This document shows, in pieces, positions 1 to 8,781 of a DNA stretch of 64,000 nucleotides. Under the pieces are notes generated by a model. It worked only from the letters and a program-made list of their open reading frames with translations. It searched no databases and had not been told where the DNA came from. This DNA is from CAJCJE01 sp035948315 (GTDB lineage: Bacteria > Actinomycetota > Actinomycetes > Mycobacteriales > Pseudonocardiaceae): contig DASZJG010000061.1 in assembly GCA_035948315.1 (NCBI GenBank), forward strand, positions 124,001-188,000, written 5' to 3'. Within the stretch, counting starts at the first letter, position 1; every line of letters starts with the position of its first letter. A program made the position numbers and the translations under genes.

Positions 1-376
1 ACGACTCCGTCACGAACTGGCCGAGTTGCCCCGCGTGGTTGCCCTGGGCTGGCGCGGCGATGTAGCGGCCATCATGGCCGCGTCGGATGTGTTGGTGCAC
101 AACGCGGGCGGCCTGTCGCTGACCGAAGCGTTGGTGTCGCGGCTCCCGGCCGTCACCTACCGTCCCATCCCGGGGCACGGCCGGGCCAACGCGCAGACGC
201 TCGCCGAGGCGGGAGTCGTTGCCTGGCCGCAGGATGACGAGGAACTCATCGCCGAGGTGGTCCGGCAGTGCGCCGCCGCCCGCACCAGCCGCCCGGCCCA
301 GAGCACGTGTACCGAACCGGACAAGGAGATCCTCGCGTTGCTGAGCCTCTCCGCGACCAACCAGCCGGCCGCCTGA
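1..376 (+). CDS. GT28/MurG-like glycosyltransferase, C-terminal fragment
   Basis: Only the last ~125 residues are in the window; the reading frame is open from base 2, so the gene starts upstream. The sequence HNAGGLSLTEALVSRLP followed by RPIPGHGRANAQTL is the UDP-sugar-binding C-terminal half of the MurG / monogalactosyldiacylglycerol-synthase fold (GT28). In that family the GG(L)S-x-x-E stretch contacts the nucleotide-sugar. The likely role is transfer of a sugar from a UDP donor to a lipid or cell-wall acceptor at the inner face of the membrane. Acceptor and donor cannot be told from this part. A strong hairpin follows the stop. Confidence 0.75.
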   Translation, partial: RLRHELAELPRVVALGWRGDVAAIMAASDVLVHNAGGLSLTEALVSRLPAVTYRPIPGHGRANAQTLAEAGVVAWPQDDEELIAEVVRQCAAARTSRPAQSTCTEPDKEILALLSLSATNQPAA

Positions 377-399
377 ACTCAGGAGCACCGTCACACAGG

Positions 400-432
400 T
401 GGCCGGCCGAGTACTCGGTACTCGGCCGGCCA
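400..432. terminator. Bidirectional intrinsic terminator between convergent genes
   Basis: A perfect 15-bp stem (400-414 with 418-432) closed by a TCG triloop lies between the stop of the glycosyltransferase at 376 and the stop of the phosphoesterase at 445. No T-tract follows, as is common in high-GC actinomycetes. Being symmetrical, it can serve both convergent genes. Confidence 0.85.
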
Positions 433-444
433 TGTCGTGCCTGA

Positions 445-3207
445 TCAGCTCACATTGAGCGCGGTGTCGTCGACCACGAACGAGGTTTGGTATTCGAAGT
501 CCTCGGTACCGGTGAACTTGAGCGTGACGCTCTGACCCGCGTAGGAGGCGAGGCTGAACGTGTGCTGCGCGTATCCGGTGACGTGATCGAGGTTGGAATA
601 GGTGTGCAATGTGCTCAGCACCGTGCCGGAACTGTTGAGCACCTGCACGGTCAACTTGTCATAGGCCGTTGTCGTGCTGGTCTCGGCCGTGTCCACGTGT
701 AACCAGAAGTTGAAATTGTAGTTGGCGCAGCCACTGGGCAACGTGACCGACTGCGACAGCGTGTCGGTGTGTGTCGTGCCGTAGCCGTCGAGCCAGGCAT
801 CCCAACTGCCCGAGTGCGGTGGCTCGCTGCTGCTGTTGTTGATGACCCCGGAATCGGTCACCCACGGTGCAGTGCTGGAGCTGCCGTTCTCGAAGCCGGG
901 GTTGCCGAGCAACTGTGCCGACGTGCAACCACTGCTGGTCGGCGTGACGCTGGCCTCGTTGCTCTGCGGCCCTTCACCGATGGAGTTCACCGCGGTGACC
1001 TTGTAGTAGTAGGTCGTGCCGCCGGTGAGCCCCGTGTCGGTGCAGGTGAGCACCGAGGTGAGGTTCGCGCAGCCGCCGCTGGTCACCAGCGTTTCCGAAC
1101 CGCTGCTGGTGCCCCGGTAGACCTTGTACGAGGTGATGTTCACGCCACCGTTGTTCGCAGGCGCCTGCCAGTTGAGCGTGGCCTGACTGGTGCCACTGGT
1201 CGCGGCCAACGCGGTCGGTGCACCCGGTGCGGTACCCGCCACCGGATCGGCCGAGATGGTCACGCTGGACGTGGCGGTTTTCGCGGGCGAGGAACTGTCC
1301 GTGACGGTCAGTGTCGCGTTGAACGTGCCGACGGTGCTGTAGGTGTGCGTGGGGTTCTGCGCCGTGCTCGTGCTGCCGTCACCGAAGTTCCAGCTGTAGG
1401 AGTACGGCGGGCTGCCGCCGGTCGCGGTCCCGGTGAAGCTGACGTTGACCGGTATCTGGCCCGATGTCGGCACCGCCGACGCCGTCGCGGTCAACGGCTG
1501 ACCGACCGCGCTGACCGTGACCGTCGTGTTCGCCGTCGCCGTGACCGCTGGCGAGGCACTGTCCGTGACGGTCAGCACCGCGGTGTACGTGCCCGCCGCG
1601 GTGTAGGTATGGCTCGGGTTCTGCGAGGTGCTTGTCGAGCCGTCGCCGAAGTTCCAGCTGTAGGAGTACGGCGCCGTGCCACCGGACGCCGACCCGGTGA
1701 AGTTCACCCCCAGCGGCGCGTTACCGGTCGTCGGCGACGCCGATGCCGAGGCCTTGAGTGGTGTCGCGCCCTGCACCCAGAGGTCTTCCAGCGGGTCACC
1801 GAGAGCCGACTGGTCGTTGGTGGTCATCGGGAACGTCGACAGGCCGAGGTTGTCGTTCGGGTCGATGATCCCCGGGTGCACGTTGTTCGCCACGCGCTCC
1901 ATCGCGGCCAGCACGTTGTTCGTGGAGTACGCGACGTGCGTGACGTAGTGCTGCTTCATGAACGTCGGCGAGGCCACGACGACGGTCGGCACACGGTAGG
2001 TGTTGCTGACGTGGTCAGGGCCGTTGTTGCCGTTCTGGGTGTCGTCCTCGGTGATGGCGATCATGGTGTTGTCCTTGTAGGAGGAGTTACCCATGATCGA
2101 ACTGACGACGTCGTTGGTCTCGGCGTCGTTGGTCTTGATGTCCTGGTAGGTGCCGGGGTGGTCGTTGAACAGCTCGACGTAGGAGTAGGTCGGTAGGCCG
2201 TAGGTGTTGACGTAGCTGAGGTAGTCGTTGGCGATGGTGGGGTCCGAGATGCTCTGGCCGTTACAGGTGTACTCGTTGTCGTGCAGCTCTTCCGGGATGG
2301 TCGTGCCGGGGCGGTTGGTCGGCAGCACCTCGGCGTTGCCGGTGGCCGGGTTGCGCCAGTACCCGCTGCCGCTGCTGACCATCCAGTAGATGTCACCGTT
2401 GGTGACGAAGGTGATCGGCGAGGTGCCGGTCCCGGAGCCGGTCTGGGCGGTACACGGGTTGGTGCCTTCCCCGGACGGGCCGGACGCACCGTTGAGGAAG
2501 CGGTCGTACTGGGTGCCGCCCGCGGTGGGGTACGACTGCTGCTGCGAGCTGGACTGGGACTGGCCCGAGAACAGCCACCAGTGGTTGGGCCCGCTGGGTG
2601 GCTGGGTGCCGGTGCTGTAGGAGTCCATCAGCGCGTAGTTCTTGGCCAGCGAGTGCAGGTAGGGAACCGAGCTGACGTGGTTCGTGCTCTGCATCTGGCC
2701 GTTGCAGCCGGCCTGAATCGTGGTGGCGCAGTCGCCGAGGTAGTCGTCGAACGTGTGGTTCTCCCGCACGATGATCACGAAGTGCGTGAACGGCGGGAAA
2801 TAGGGCGCGGTGGCGTTGATCGCCTGGGTCGGTCGCGACACCGCCTGCGTGTTGTTGGTGCACAGCACTCCCGAGCAGGTGTGCACCGGCTCGGCCGTGG
2901 TCTTGTTGGTGACGCGGTAGTCCCGTGGTTGCGGGAACTTCGTGAACTCGACGCCCGGCTTGGCGAAGACCGCGCCGTTGCAGTTGTAGTCGTCCGGCTT
3001 GTAGGTCTGCGGACGCTTGCCCTCCGGCAGACTGGCCGCGTCGTCCGGGTCAGTGGCCGGGTTCCAGCCTTTCAGCGTGCACGAGCCGACGCCAGTTGCA
3101 GGGTGCAGGCCCGCACTCGCGTTCGCGTCCGGGGTCAGCATGACCCCGAACATCGCTAACCCGACGAGCGCGGCGCCCGTCGTCCAGACCTTCCATCTTT
3201 TCTGCAT
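445..3207 (-). CDS. Secreted phosphoesterase with two PKD domains, an FN3 domain and a C-terminal beta-sandwich
   Basis: 920 residues from the ATG at 3207, chosen because GAGGGAG (3213-3219) sits five bases upstream; a longer frame to 3243 has no such site. A Sec signal peptide (charged MQKRWK, hydrophobic stretch, cut near ANASA) is followed by a phosphoesterase domain (about residues 130-480) with the family signature IVRENHTFDDYLG and the later TEDDTQNGNNGPDH metal-site motif, as in acid phosphatase/phospholipase C proteins (PF04185). Two PKD repeats (each with WNFGDGS), one fibronectin III domain and a C-terminal module starting near LLGNPGFENG follow. The multidomain tail suggests binding to polymers or other cells. 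The true substrate (phosphomonoester or phospholipid) is not visible. Confidence 0.85.
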   Translation of the reverse strand: MQKRWKVWTTGAALVGLAMFGVMLTPDANASAGLHPATGVGSCTLKGWNPATDPDDAASLPEGKRPQTYKPDDYNCNGAVFAKPGVEFTKFPQPRDYRVTNKTTAEPVHTCSGVLCTNNTQAVSRPTQAINATAPYFPPFTHFVIIVRENHTFDDYLGDCATTIQAGCNGQMQSTNHVSSVPYLHSLAKNYALMDSYSTGTQPPSGPNHWWLFSGQSQSSSQQQSYPTAGGTQYDRFLNGASGPSGEGTNPCTAQTGSGTGTSPITFVTNGDIYWMVSSGSGYWRNPATGNAEVLPTNRPGTTIPEELHDNEYTCNGQSISDPTIANDYLSYVNTYGLPTYSYVELFNDHPGTYQDIKTNDAETNDVVSSIMGNSSYKDNTMIAITEDDTQNGNNGPDHVSNTYRVPTVVVASPTFMKQHYVTHVAYSTNNVLAAMERVANNVHPGIIDPNDNLGLSTFPMTTNDQSALGDPLEDLWVQGATPLKASASASPTTGNAPLGVNFTGSASGGTAPYSYSWNFGDGSTSTSQNPSHTYTAAGTYTAVLTVTDSASPAVTATANTTVTVSAVGQPLTATASAVPTSGQIPVNVSFTGTATGGSPPYSYSWNFGDGSTSTAQNPTHTYSTVGTFNATLTVTDSSSPAKTATSSVTISADPVAGTAPGAPTALAATSGTSQATLNWQAPANNGGVNITSYKVYRGTSSGSETLVTSGGCANLTSVLTCTDTGLTGGTTYYYKVTAVNSIGEGPQSNEASVTPTSSGCTSAQLLGNPGFENGSSSTAPWVTDSGVINNSSSEPPHSGSWDAWLDGYGTTHTDTLSQSVTLPSGCANYNFNFWLHVDTAETSTTTAYDKLTVQVLNSSGTVLSTLHTYSNLDHVTGYAQHTFSLASYAGQSVTLKFTGTEDFEYQTSFVVDDTALNVS

Positions 3208-3461
3208 GAACACTCCCTCGCTGCAGGGTGGAGCGATAACCACCCCATATCGTCGAGTGAGTTGCTGTGTCGGGCAACGAGTTCACGAGATGTTCGCTCA
3301 TGAGCGCGGCCGACAATTTGACCTTTCACAGATCTACAAGAAATAACCAAGAATCGATGTTCGTATCCCTGCGAAATGATCTCGTCTCACAATTAATGCC
3401 AAGAACTCGCGCGAGTGGCGATGGCACCCTGTGTGACCTGCGACGCGGTTCGTCACGCGCG

Positions 3462-3490
3462 TTGCATGGTCATGCACAGGTGTGTATAGT
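3462..3490 (+). promoter_or_regulatory. argG promoter, leaderless, overlapped by an ArgR-type box
   Basis: TTGCAT (3462-3467) and TATAGT (3485-3490) are separated by exactly 17 bp. The -10 lies only eight bases before the GTG start at 3499, so the mRNA is probably leaderless. The 14-bp palindrome TGCATGGTCATGCA (3463-3476) overlaps the -35. Its TGCAT-N4-ATGCA geometry matches the half-site spacing of arginine-repressor (ArgR) boxes, so arginine repression by occlusion of the -35 is the simple reading. Confidence 0.7.
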
Positions 3491-3498
3491 CTTCCATT

Positions 3499-4956
3499 GT
3501 GTCCAAGGTGCTCAGCTCTCTTCCCATCGGCGAACGCGTCGGCATCGCCTTCTCCGGCGGCCTCGACACCTCGGTGGCCGTCGCGTGGATGCGCGAGAAA
3601 GGCGCGGTGCCCTGCGCGTACACCGCTGACCTCGGCCAGTACGACGAGGACGACATCGCGTCGGTCCCCGGCCGGGCCACCGACTACGGCGCCGAGATCG
3701 CCCGCCTCGTCGACTGCCGCGCCGCACTGGTCGAGGAAGGGCTCGCCGCGCTGGCGTGCGGCGCCTTCCACATCCGCTCCGGCGGTCGCGCCTACTTCAA
3801 CACCACGCCGCTGGGCCGCGCGGTGGCTGGCACGCTGCTGGCGCGCGCCATGCTCGAGGACGATGTGCAGATCTGGGGCGACGGCTCGACCTTCAAGGGC
3901 AACGACATCGAGCGGTTCTACCGTTACGGCCTGCTGGCCAACCCCGCGCTGCGCATCTACAAGCCGTGGCTGGACGTCAAGTTCGTCAGCGAACTCGGTG
4001 GTCGCCACGAGATGTCCGAATGGCTGGTCGCGCGCGACCTGCCCTACCGGGCCAGCACCGAGAAGGCGTACTCCACCGACGCGAACATCTGGGGCGCCAC
4101 CCACGAGGCCAAGGCCCTCGAACACCTCAATGTCGGTGTCGAGCTGGTCGAACCGATCATGGGCGTGCGGTTCTGGGACCCCAAGGTCGAGATCCCGACC
4201 GAGGACATCACCATCGGCTTCGAGCAGGGCAGGCCGGTCACCATCAACGGCGAGCGGTTCGACTCGGCCGTCGACCTCGTGCTCGCGGCCAACGCCATCG
4301 GCGGCCGGCACGGCCTGGGCATGTCCGACCAGATCGAGAACCGGATCATCGAAGCCAAGAGCCGCGGCATCTACGAGGCCCCCGGCATGGCGCTGCTGCA
4401 CGCCGCCTACGAGCGGCTGGTCAACGCGATCCACAACGAGGACACCCTCGCCACCTACCACGACCAGGGCAGGCGGCTGGGCAGGCTGATGTACGAGGGC
4501 CGGTGGCTGGATCCCCAGTCGCTGATGCTGCGCGAGTCGCTGCAACGCTGGGTCGGCACCGCCATCACCGGAGAGGTCACGCTGCGCCTGCGGCGCGGCG
4601 AGGACTACTCGATCCTCGACACCACCGGTCCCGCGTTCAGCTACCACCCGGACAAGCTGTCCATGGAGCGCACCGAGGACGCGGCCTTCGGCCCGGTCGA
4701 CCGGATCGGTCAGCTGACCATGCGCAACCTGGACATCGCCGACTCGCGCGCCAAGCTGGAGCAGTACGCCGGGCTCGGCATGGTCGGCGAGGACCACCCC
4801 GTCCTGATCGGCGCTGCCGAGGCGGCCTCGACCGGCCTCATCGGCGCCCTGAGCCTGAGTGAGGGCGGAGCGAACGCGATCGCCTCTCGCGCCCTCGCCT
4901 CCGAGGACGACGACGAGCTGCTCGACCGCGCAGCCATGGAGTCCGGCACCGACTGA
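3499..4956 (+). CDS. argG: Argininosuccinate synthase
   Basis: 485 residues; condenses citrulline and aspartate with ATP to argininosuccinate, the penultimate step of arginine synthesis, in the cytoplasm. The N-type ATP pyrophosphatase P-loop SGGLDTS is at residues 19-25, and the citrulline/aspartate-binding stretches (for example GDGSTFKGNDIERFYRYG) are intact. The length and internal sequence fit the longer E. coli-like ArgG type rather than the ~400-residue type usual in actinomycete argCJBDRGH operons. It stands alone here, away from other arg genes. The GTG start follows the leaderless promoter directly. Identification is secure; whether it is the only ArgG of the organism is unknown. 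Confidence 0.95.
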   Translation: MSKVLSSLPIGERVGIAFSGGLDTSVAVAWMREKGAVPCAYTADLGQYDEDDIASVPGRATDYGAEIARLVDCRAALVEEGLAALACGAFHIRSGGRAYFNTTPLGRAVAGTLLARAMLEDDVQIWGDGSTFKGNDIERFYRYGLLANPALRIYKPWLDVKFVSELGGRHEMSEWLVARDLPYRASTEKAYSTDANIWGATHEAKALEHLNVGVELVEPIMGVRFWDPKVEIPTEDITIGFEQGRPVTINGERFDSAVDLVLAANAIGGRHGLGMSDQIENRIIEAKSRGIYEAPGMALLHAAYERLVNAIHNEDTLATYHDQGRRLGRLMYEGRWLDPQSLMLRESLQRWVGTAITGEVTLRLRRGEDYSILDTTGPAFSYHPDKLSMERTEDAAFGPVDRIGQLTMRNLDIADSRAKLEQYAGLGMVGEDHPVLIGAAEAASTGLIGALSLSEGGANAIASRALASEDDDELLDRAAMESGTD

Positions 4957-5061
4957 TCCACGTTCGCCGCGAGCGGACACGGCGGCCGAAACCCTCGAAC
5001 TCGATGCAGCATTGACAGGAGTGCAACGCTGTAATCAAGTCATCGAGAGGCGGTGGGCCTG

Positions 5062-6003
5062 GTGACGGACACACCGCCCGACGACGACGCCATGGACGCC
5101 ATGGACGCCTACTCCCGCACGGTGGTGGCGGTCGCCCGTTCCGTCACCCCGCATGTGGCCAGCGTGCGCATGCGCCGAGGCGCCGGATCGGCCGTCGTGT
5201 TCACCGATGACGGATTCCTGCTCACCAACGCGCACGTTGTCGGGTCGGCAGGCGAGGGAACAGCGGTGTTCGCCGACGGCACCGAGTCGATGTTCGACGT
5301 CGTCGGCGCCGACACCCTCTCCGACCTCGCCGTGCTGCGCGTGCGCAGCGGTGCCCCAGGTGCAGCGGTGTTGGGCAACGCCGACCAGCTCGTCGTCGGC
5401 CAACTGGTGGTCGCCGTTGGCAACCCGTTGGGCCTGGCCGGATCCGTCACCGCCGGCGTGGTCAGCGCCCTGGGCCGGGCAGTTCCCGTCGAGTCCGGCC
5501 GGGTCAGCCGGGTCATCGAGGACGTCATCCAGACCGACGCCGCGCTCAACCCCGGCAACTCCGGCGGCGCGCTCGCCGACGCGCACGGCCGTGTCGTCGG
5601 CATCAACACCGCCCTGGCCGGCATCGGGCTGGGCCTGGCGATCCCGATCAACAACACCACCAACCGGATCATCACCACGCTGCTGTCCGACGGCCGCGTC
5701 CGCCGCGCCTATCTCGGCATCATCGGCGTGCCGGCCCCGCTGCCCGCCCAGGTGGCGCAGCGCATCGGCCAGACCGCGGGCCTGCGCCTGGCCCAGGTCA
5801 TCCCCGGCGGCCCAGCGGACCGAGCCGGCCTGCACGCAGGCGACCTCGTGCTCTCGGTCGCGCGCAACACCGTCTCCGACGCCCAGGGCATCCAACGCCA
5901 ACTGTTCGACGACGCCATCGGCAAGCCGCTCCCGGTGACCGTGCTGCGCAACGGCGCCATGGTCGACGTCTTCGCCACCCCCACCGAGCTGACCACGGAC
6001 TGA
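5062..6003 (+). CDS. HtrA/DegP-like trypsin-fold serine protease with PDZ domain
   Basis: About 313 residues. GTG at 5062 is preferred over GTG at 5053 because the GAGAGG at 5045-5050 is too close to the latter. The catalytic triad is visible as His58 (LLTNAHVVG), Asp88 (SDLAVLRV) and Ser167 (NPGNSGGAL); a PDZ domain occupies roughly residues 215-305. No signal peptide or membrane anchor is present, unlike most actinobacterial HtrA proteins, so it may act in the cytoplasm or leave by an unseen route. The family degrades or chaperones misfolded proteins. It follows argG by about 100 bp and may be transcribed with it. Confidence 0.88.
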   Translation: MTDTPPDDDAMDAMDAYSRTVVAVARSVTPHVASVRMRRGAGSAVVFTDDGFLLTNAHVVGSAGEGTAVFADGTESMFDVVGADTLSDLAVLRVRSGAPGAAVLGNADQLVVGQLVVAVGNPLGLAGSVTAGVVSALGRAVPVESGRVSRVIEDVIQTDAALNPGNSGGALADAHGRVVGINTALAGIGLGLAIPINNTTNRIITTLLSDGRVRRAYLGIIGVPAPLPAQVAQRIGQTAGLRLAQVIPGGPADRAGLHAGDLVLSVARNTVSDAQGIQRQLFDDAIGKPLPVTVLRNGAMVDVFATPTELTTD

Positions 6004-6012
6004 CGCGCTGGG

Positions 6013-6606
6013 CTACAGCATTCCGGCCGCACGGAACAGCCGGTCATAAATCGCGCGGATGGTGTCCTCCTTGCGCCTGTTGTAGTCCATGCTGTTGCCG
6101 CCGCCGGGGACCGCCGCGCGTTTGGCGTCCTCGTACCGCTCGCGGTCCTCCGGGTGGGCGCGCAGCCAGTCGCGGAACATGCGGTGCCGGATGGTCTCCG
6201 GGCAGTCCGGGCCGAATACGTGCAGGTTGACGCGGGGATCGGCCAGCCGCAGGCACCGGTGCTGGTGCCAGGACGGCTCTCGGACCGTGAGGGTGTAGCC
6301 GATCGCCGCGAGCGCGGGGACGTACCGCTGCTCGTCGCGCGGATCGGCCACAATCAGGTCGATGTCGATGACGTCCTTGGCGGCCAGTCCTGAAACGGAA
6401 GTCGACCCGACATGCTCGATGTCCACGATCGTCGAGCCGAGCGCTGCCCGGATCTCCGCCGCCAGAGACTGGTAGCGGCGTGGCCATTCGGGGTTGTAGG
6501 CGACGATCTCGACCGTCTCCGGCGGCGGAGGCCCGTTCACCCATGGGTCCTCGTCCGGGTCGGCGTCATGATGTCGGGTGATCTCGGCAAAGGTGGGCAC
6601 CCGCAT
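6013..6606 (-). CDS. GrpB-family (UPF0157) nucleotidyltransferase-fold protein
   Basis: 197 residues from the ATG at 6606. A longer frame runs back into the neighbouring gene's 3' end and across a terminator, so it was rejected. The hallmark EHVGSTSVSGLAAKDVIDID (residues ~74-93) is the GrpB/UPF0157 signature, with the G-S-T-S and D-x-D residues of the minimal nucleotidyltransferase fold. The biochemical role of the family is poorly defined; some members are fused to CoaE-type kinases. The upstream hairpin (6618-6660) separates it from the propeller gene, and it converges with the protease gene with only nine bases between. Confidence 0.85.
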   Translation of the reverse strand: MRVPTFAEITRHHDADPDEDPWVNGPPPPETVEIVAYNPEWPRRYQSLAAEIRAALGSTIVDIEHVGSTSVSGLAAKDVIDIDLIVADPRDEQRYVPALAAIGYTLTVREPSWHQHRCLRLADPRVNLHVFGPDCPETIRHRMFRDWLRAHPEDRERYEDAKRAAVPGGGNSMDYNRRKEDTIRAIYDRLFRAAGML

Positions 6607-6617
6607 CAACGTAGCAG

Positions 6618-6660
6618 CGGCCTGCGCGCAAGCCGATCCATTTAAATTGCGCGCAGGCCG
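6618..6660 (-). terminator. Terminator hairpin after the DPBB-propeller gene
   Basis: A perfect 14-bp stem, 6618-6631 pairing with 6647-6660, with a 15-base AT-rich loop containing TTTAAA. It begins 15 bases downstream of the stop codon at 6675 and just upstream of the GrpB start at 6606, so it probably ends the secreted propeller operon. An operator role for GrpB cannot be excluded. Confidence 0.7.
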
Positions 6661-6674
6661 ACTGGCCACATTGC

Positions 6675-7784
6675 TCAGTACGCCAGGGGCGTGTGCGGGT
6701 TGTTCGCGGTCCAGTCGTAGGCCGGGCCGATGAATGTGGGGCCCCAGGCGATGCTCCACACCTGGTGGGTGGTTGCCGCGTCGAACACGGTGGCGTTTCC
6801 ATTGGATTGCACGACGATGCTGGCATTGCCGGATGCTGCTGCGATGCCGCCGGATTTGCCGGCGTTGGCGGTGAGGTCATAGACCGGGCCGAGTGTTCCG
6901 TTGGCGTTCCAGGGCGAGTTGATCACGTGCCCGTTGGTGTCGGTGCTGATGATGTCGATCGTTCCATTGGGCGCGATGGCCGCCGTGGGCGTGCCGTTGG
7001 TTGCCGGCGTGTGCGGGGAGTTGGCGGTCCAGTCGTAGGCGGGGCCGATGGTTGTTGAGCCCCAGGCGATGGTCCAGACGTTGCCGGTGCTGGCCCTGTC
7101 GACCACCACCGCCGTACCGTCGGATTTGACGACGATGCTGGTGTTGCCTGAGGCTGCTGGGATGCCGCCGGATTTGCCGGCGTTGGCGGTGAGGTCGTAG
7201 ACCGGGCCGAGTGTTCCGTTGGCGTTCCAGGGTGAGTTGATGACGTGGCCGGTGGTGTCGGTGCTGATGATGTCGATTGCCCCGCTGGGAGTTACCGCTG
7301 CGGTGGGGGTTCCGTTGGTTGATGGGGTGTGTGGGGAGTTGGCGGTCCAGTCGTAGGCGGGGCCGATGGTTGTTGAGCCCCAGGCGATGGTCCAGACGTT
7401 GCCGGTGCTGGCTCTGTCGACGACGACGGCGGTGCCGTCGGATTTGACGACGATGCTGGTGTTGCCTGAGGCGGCTGGGATGCCGCCGGCTTTGCCGGCG
7501 TTGGCGGTGAGGTCGTAGACCGGGCCGAGTGTGCCGTTGGTGTTGATGGGTGTGTTGATGACGTGGCCGTTGGCGTCGGTGGTGATGACGTCGACCGTCC
7601 CGTTAGGAGCGACTGCTGCGGTGGGCGTGCCCTTGGTCGCGGGGGTGTGCGGTGCGTTGCCGGTGAGGTCGTAGGCGGGCTGGATAACCCCGGCTGCGGT
7701 GATTGATGAGTCCCAGACGTGGCCGTTCACGTCACGGGTGAAGTGGGAGATGGTGCCGTTGTTGAGGACCACAGTGGAGCTTGA
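6675..7784 (-). repeat. Propeller-repeat domain, copy 1 (1.1-kb direct repeat)
   Basis: This 1110-bp stretch encodes the last ~369 residues of the DPBB-propeller protein. It is nearly the same as 8782-9891 in the next gene, has equal length and shows only about thirty residue differences by eye. Each copy contains seven internal blades, several almost identical at DNA level, so unequal crossing-over and gene conversion are possible. Confidence 0.85.
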
Positions 7785-8756
7785 TGAAGCATTCGTGCCA
7801 GGCGTCGGCGGAGGAGGCGGCGGGGTGGAACCGGTCCACAGGTAGGTGACGGTGACGTAGCCGTTGTCGGTGAGGCCGACATCGGCGAAGGTACCGTCGG
7901 CCAGGTCGATGCCGGCCGGGTTGGAAGGCGATCCGCCCTCGTCGTCGAGACCGCCGTTGTAGCCGTTGAGGTTGGCGGCCTGGGCTTCGGGCTCGCCCTG
8001 CGGCAGGTCGGTGAACTCGGCGCGCGGGCTGTCCCAGTAGTTGTCGTTGAGGTTCCACGGACCGACGTCCCAGACCGGTGCGGTCACACAGTGCACCGCG
8101 CAGACCTGGACCGAGTATTCGTTGCTGTTGAGCGGGGACAGCGCCTTGGGCGAGGGCAGCGCCACGAAGTGATCGTTGGCCACGATGATGTGGCCGTTCG
8201 CGGTCTTGCCGCCGACCAGGCCCTCGTCGGTGGCGAAGACCCGGTAGGACAGCGCCGTGGCGGTGGCTGCCGGGGACGGCGTACTCGGGTCCGCGGTCAC
8301 CTCGAGGCTGGTGACGTCCGGGGTCGCGCCCTGTGCGCTCGCCGACAACGTGACCCTGGTCTGCACGAGCTTCGCCGGAGCCGACAGGCGGGTGGCCCGG
8401 CCGGGCGTGGCGGTGGTCCACTCGGTCCAGGCACCGTGCGCGGTCTGGCCCCGGACGTCGATCTCGACGCTGGTACCGGCCGGCCGGCTCAGACCGGCCG
8501 TGACGGTGAGTTCATTGGTCGCGGCGGCCAAGGGGTGGGCCGGGAAGATGTCCATGGCGGAGCCACGGGTGTGAACGTCCCGCAGGCCCAGCGCGTGGCC
8601 GGTCCAGGCGGTGTTGACGTCGTCGTTGTGGGCTTGGGACAGGTTCTCCTGCCAGCTCGCCGGGTGCGGGGTGGCCGCGCCTGCCGGGACGGCCGCAATG
8701 GCTGCCACGGTGGCGCCGAGCAGGAGCATGATTCGCAGTTTGCGATGAAGTCTCAC
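6675..8756 (-). CDS. Secreted DPBB-like protein with seven-blade propeller repeat domain
   Basis: 693 residues, GTG start with AAGGAA upstream. The signal peptide ends near PAGAA. Residues ~70-160 form a beta-rich region of unknown type. Residues ~168-308 contain VWDVGPWN...AGIDLADGTF, the arrangement seen in double-psi-beta-barrel (RlpA/barwin-like) secreted proteins. After a proline linker, residues ~325-693 hold seven ~50-residue repeats, each with an NG or DG turn and the motif GxVWxxxW or GHVI, as in PLL-type beta-propeller lectins. I infer glycan or cell-wall binding; no catalytic residues are recognised. It lies 25 bp behind the NlpC/P60-like gene, in one operon, and shares the repeat domain with it. 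Confidence 0.75.
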   Translation of the reverse strand: MRLHRKLRIMLLLGATVAAIAAVPAGAATPHPASWQENLSQAHNDDVNTAWTGHALGLRDVHTRGSAMDIFPAHPLAAATNELTVTAGLSRPAGTSVEIDVRGQTAHGAWTEWTTATPGRATRLSAPAKLVQTRVTLSASAQGATPDVTSLEVTADPSTPSPAATATALSYRVFATDEGLVGGKTANGHIIVANDHFVALPSPKALSPLNSNEYSVQVCAVHCVTAPVWDVGPWNLNDNYWDSPRAEFTDLPQGEPEAQAANLNGYNGGLDDEGGSPSNPAGIDLADGTFADVGLTDNGYVTVTYLWTGSTPPPPPPTPGTNASSSSTVVLNNGTISHFTRDVNGHVWDSSITAAGVIQPAYDLTGNAPHTPATKGTPTAAVAPNGTVDVITTDANGHVINTPINTNGTLGPVYDLTANAGKAGGIPAASGNTSIVVKSDGTAVVVDRASTGNVWTIAWGSTTIGPAYDWTANSPHTPSTNGTPTAAVTPSGAIDIISTDTTGHVINSPWNANGTLGPVYDLTANAGKSGGIPAASGNTSIVVKSDGTAVVVDRASTGNVWTIAWGSTTIGPAYDWTANSPHTPATNGTPTAAIAPNGTIDIISTDTNGHVINSPWNANGTLGPVYDLTANAGKSGGIAAASGNASIVVQSNGNATVFDAATTHQVWSIAWGPTFIGPAYDWTANNPHTPLAY

Positions 8757-8781
8757 GATGCCAATTCCTTAGGATGATCGC

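Noticed and set aside
769..2196. Open frame opposite the secreted phosphoesterase
   Set aside because: Arg/Gly/Val-rich shadow of the true minus-strand gene without a ribosome binding site.
3334..4980. Long open frame antisense to argG
   Set aside because: It mirrors a secure gene; high GC at third codon positions leaves antisense frames open. The protein is low-complexity and matches no family.
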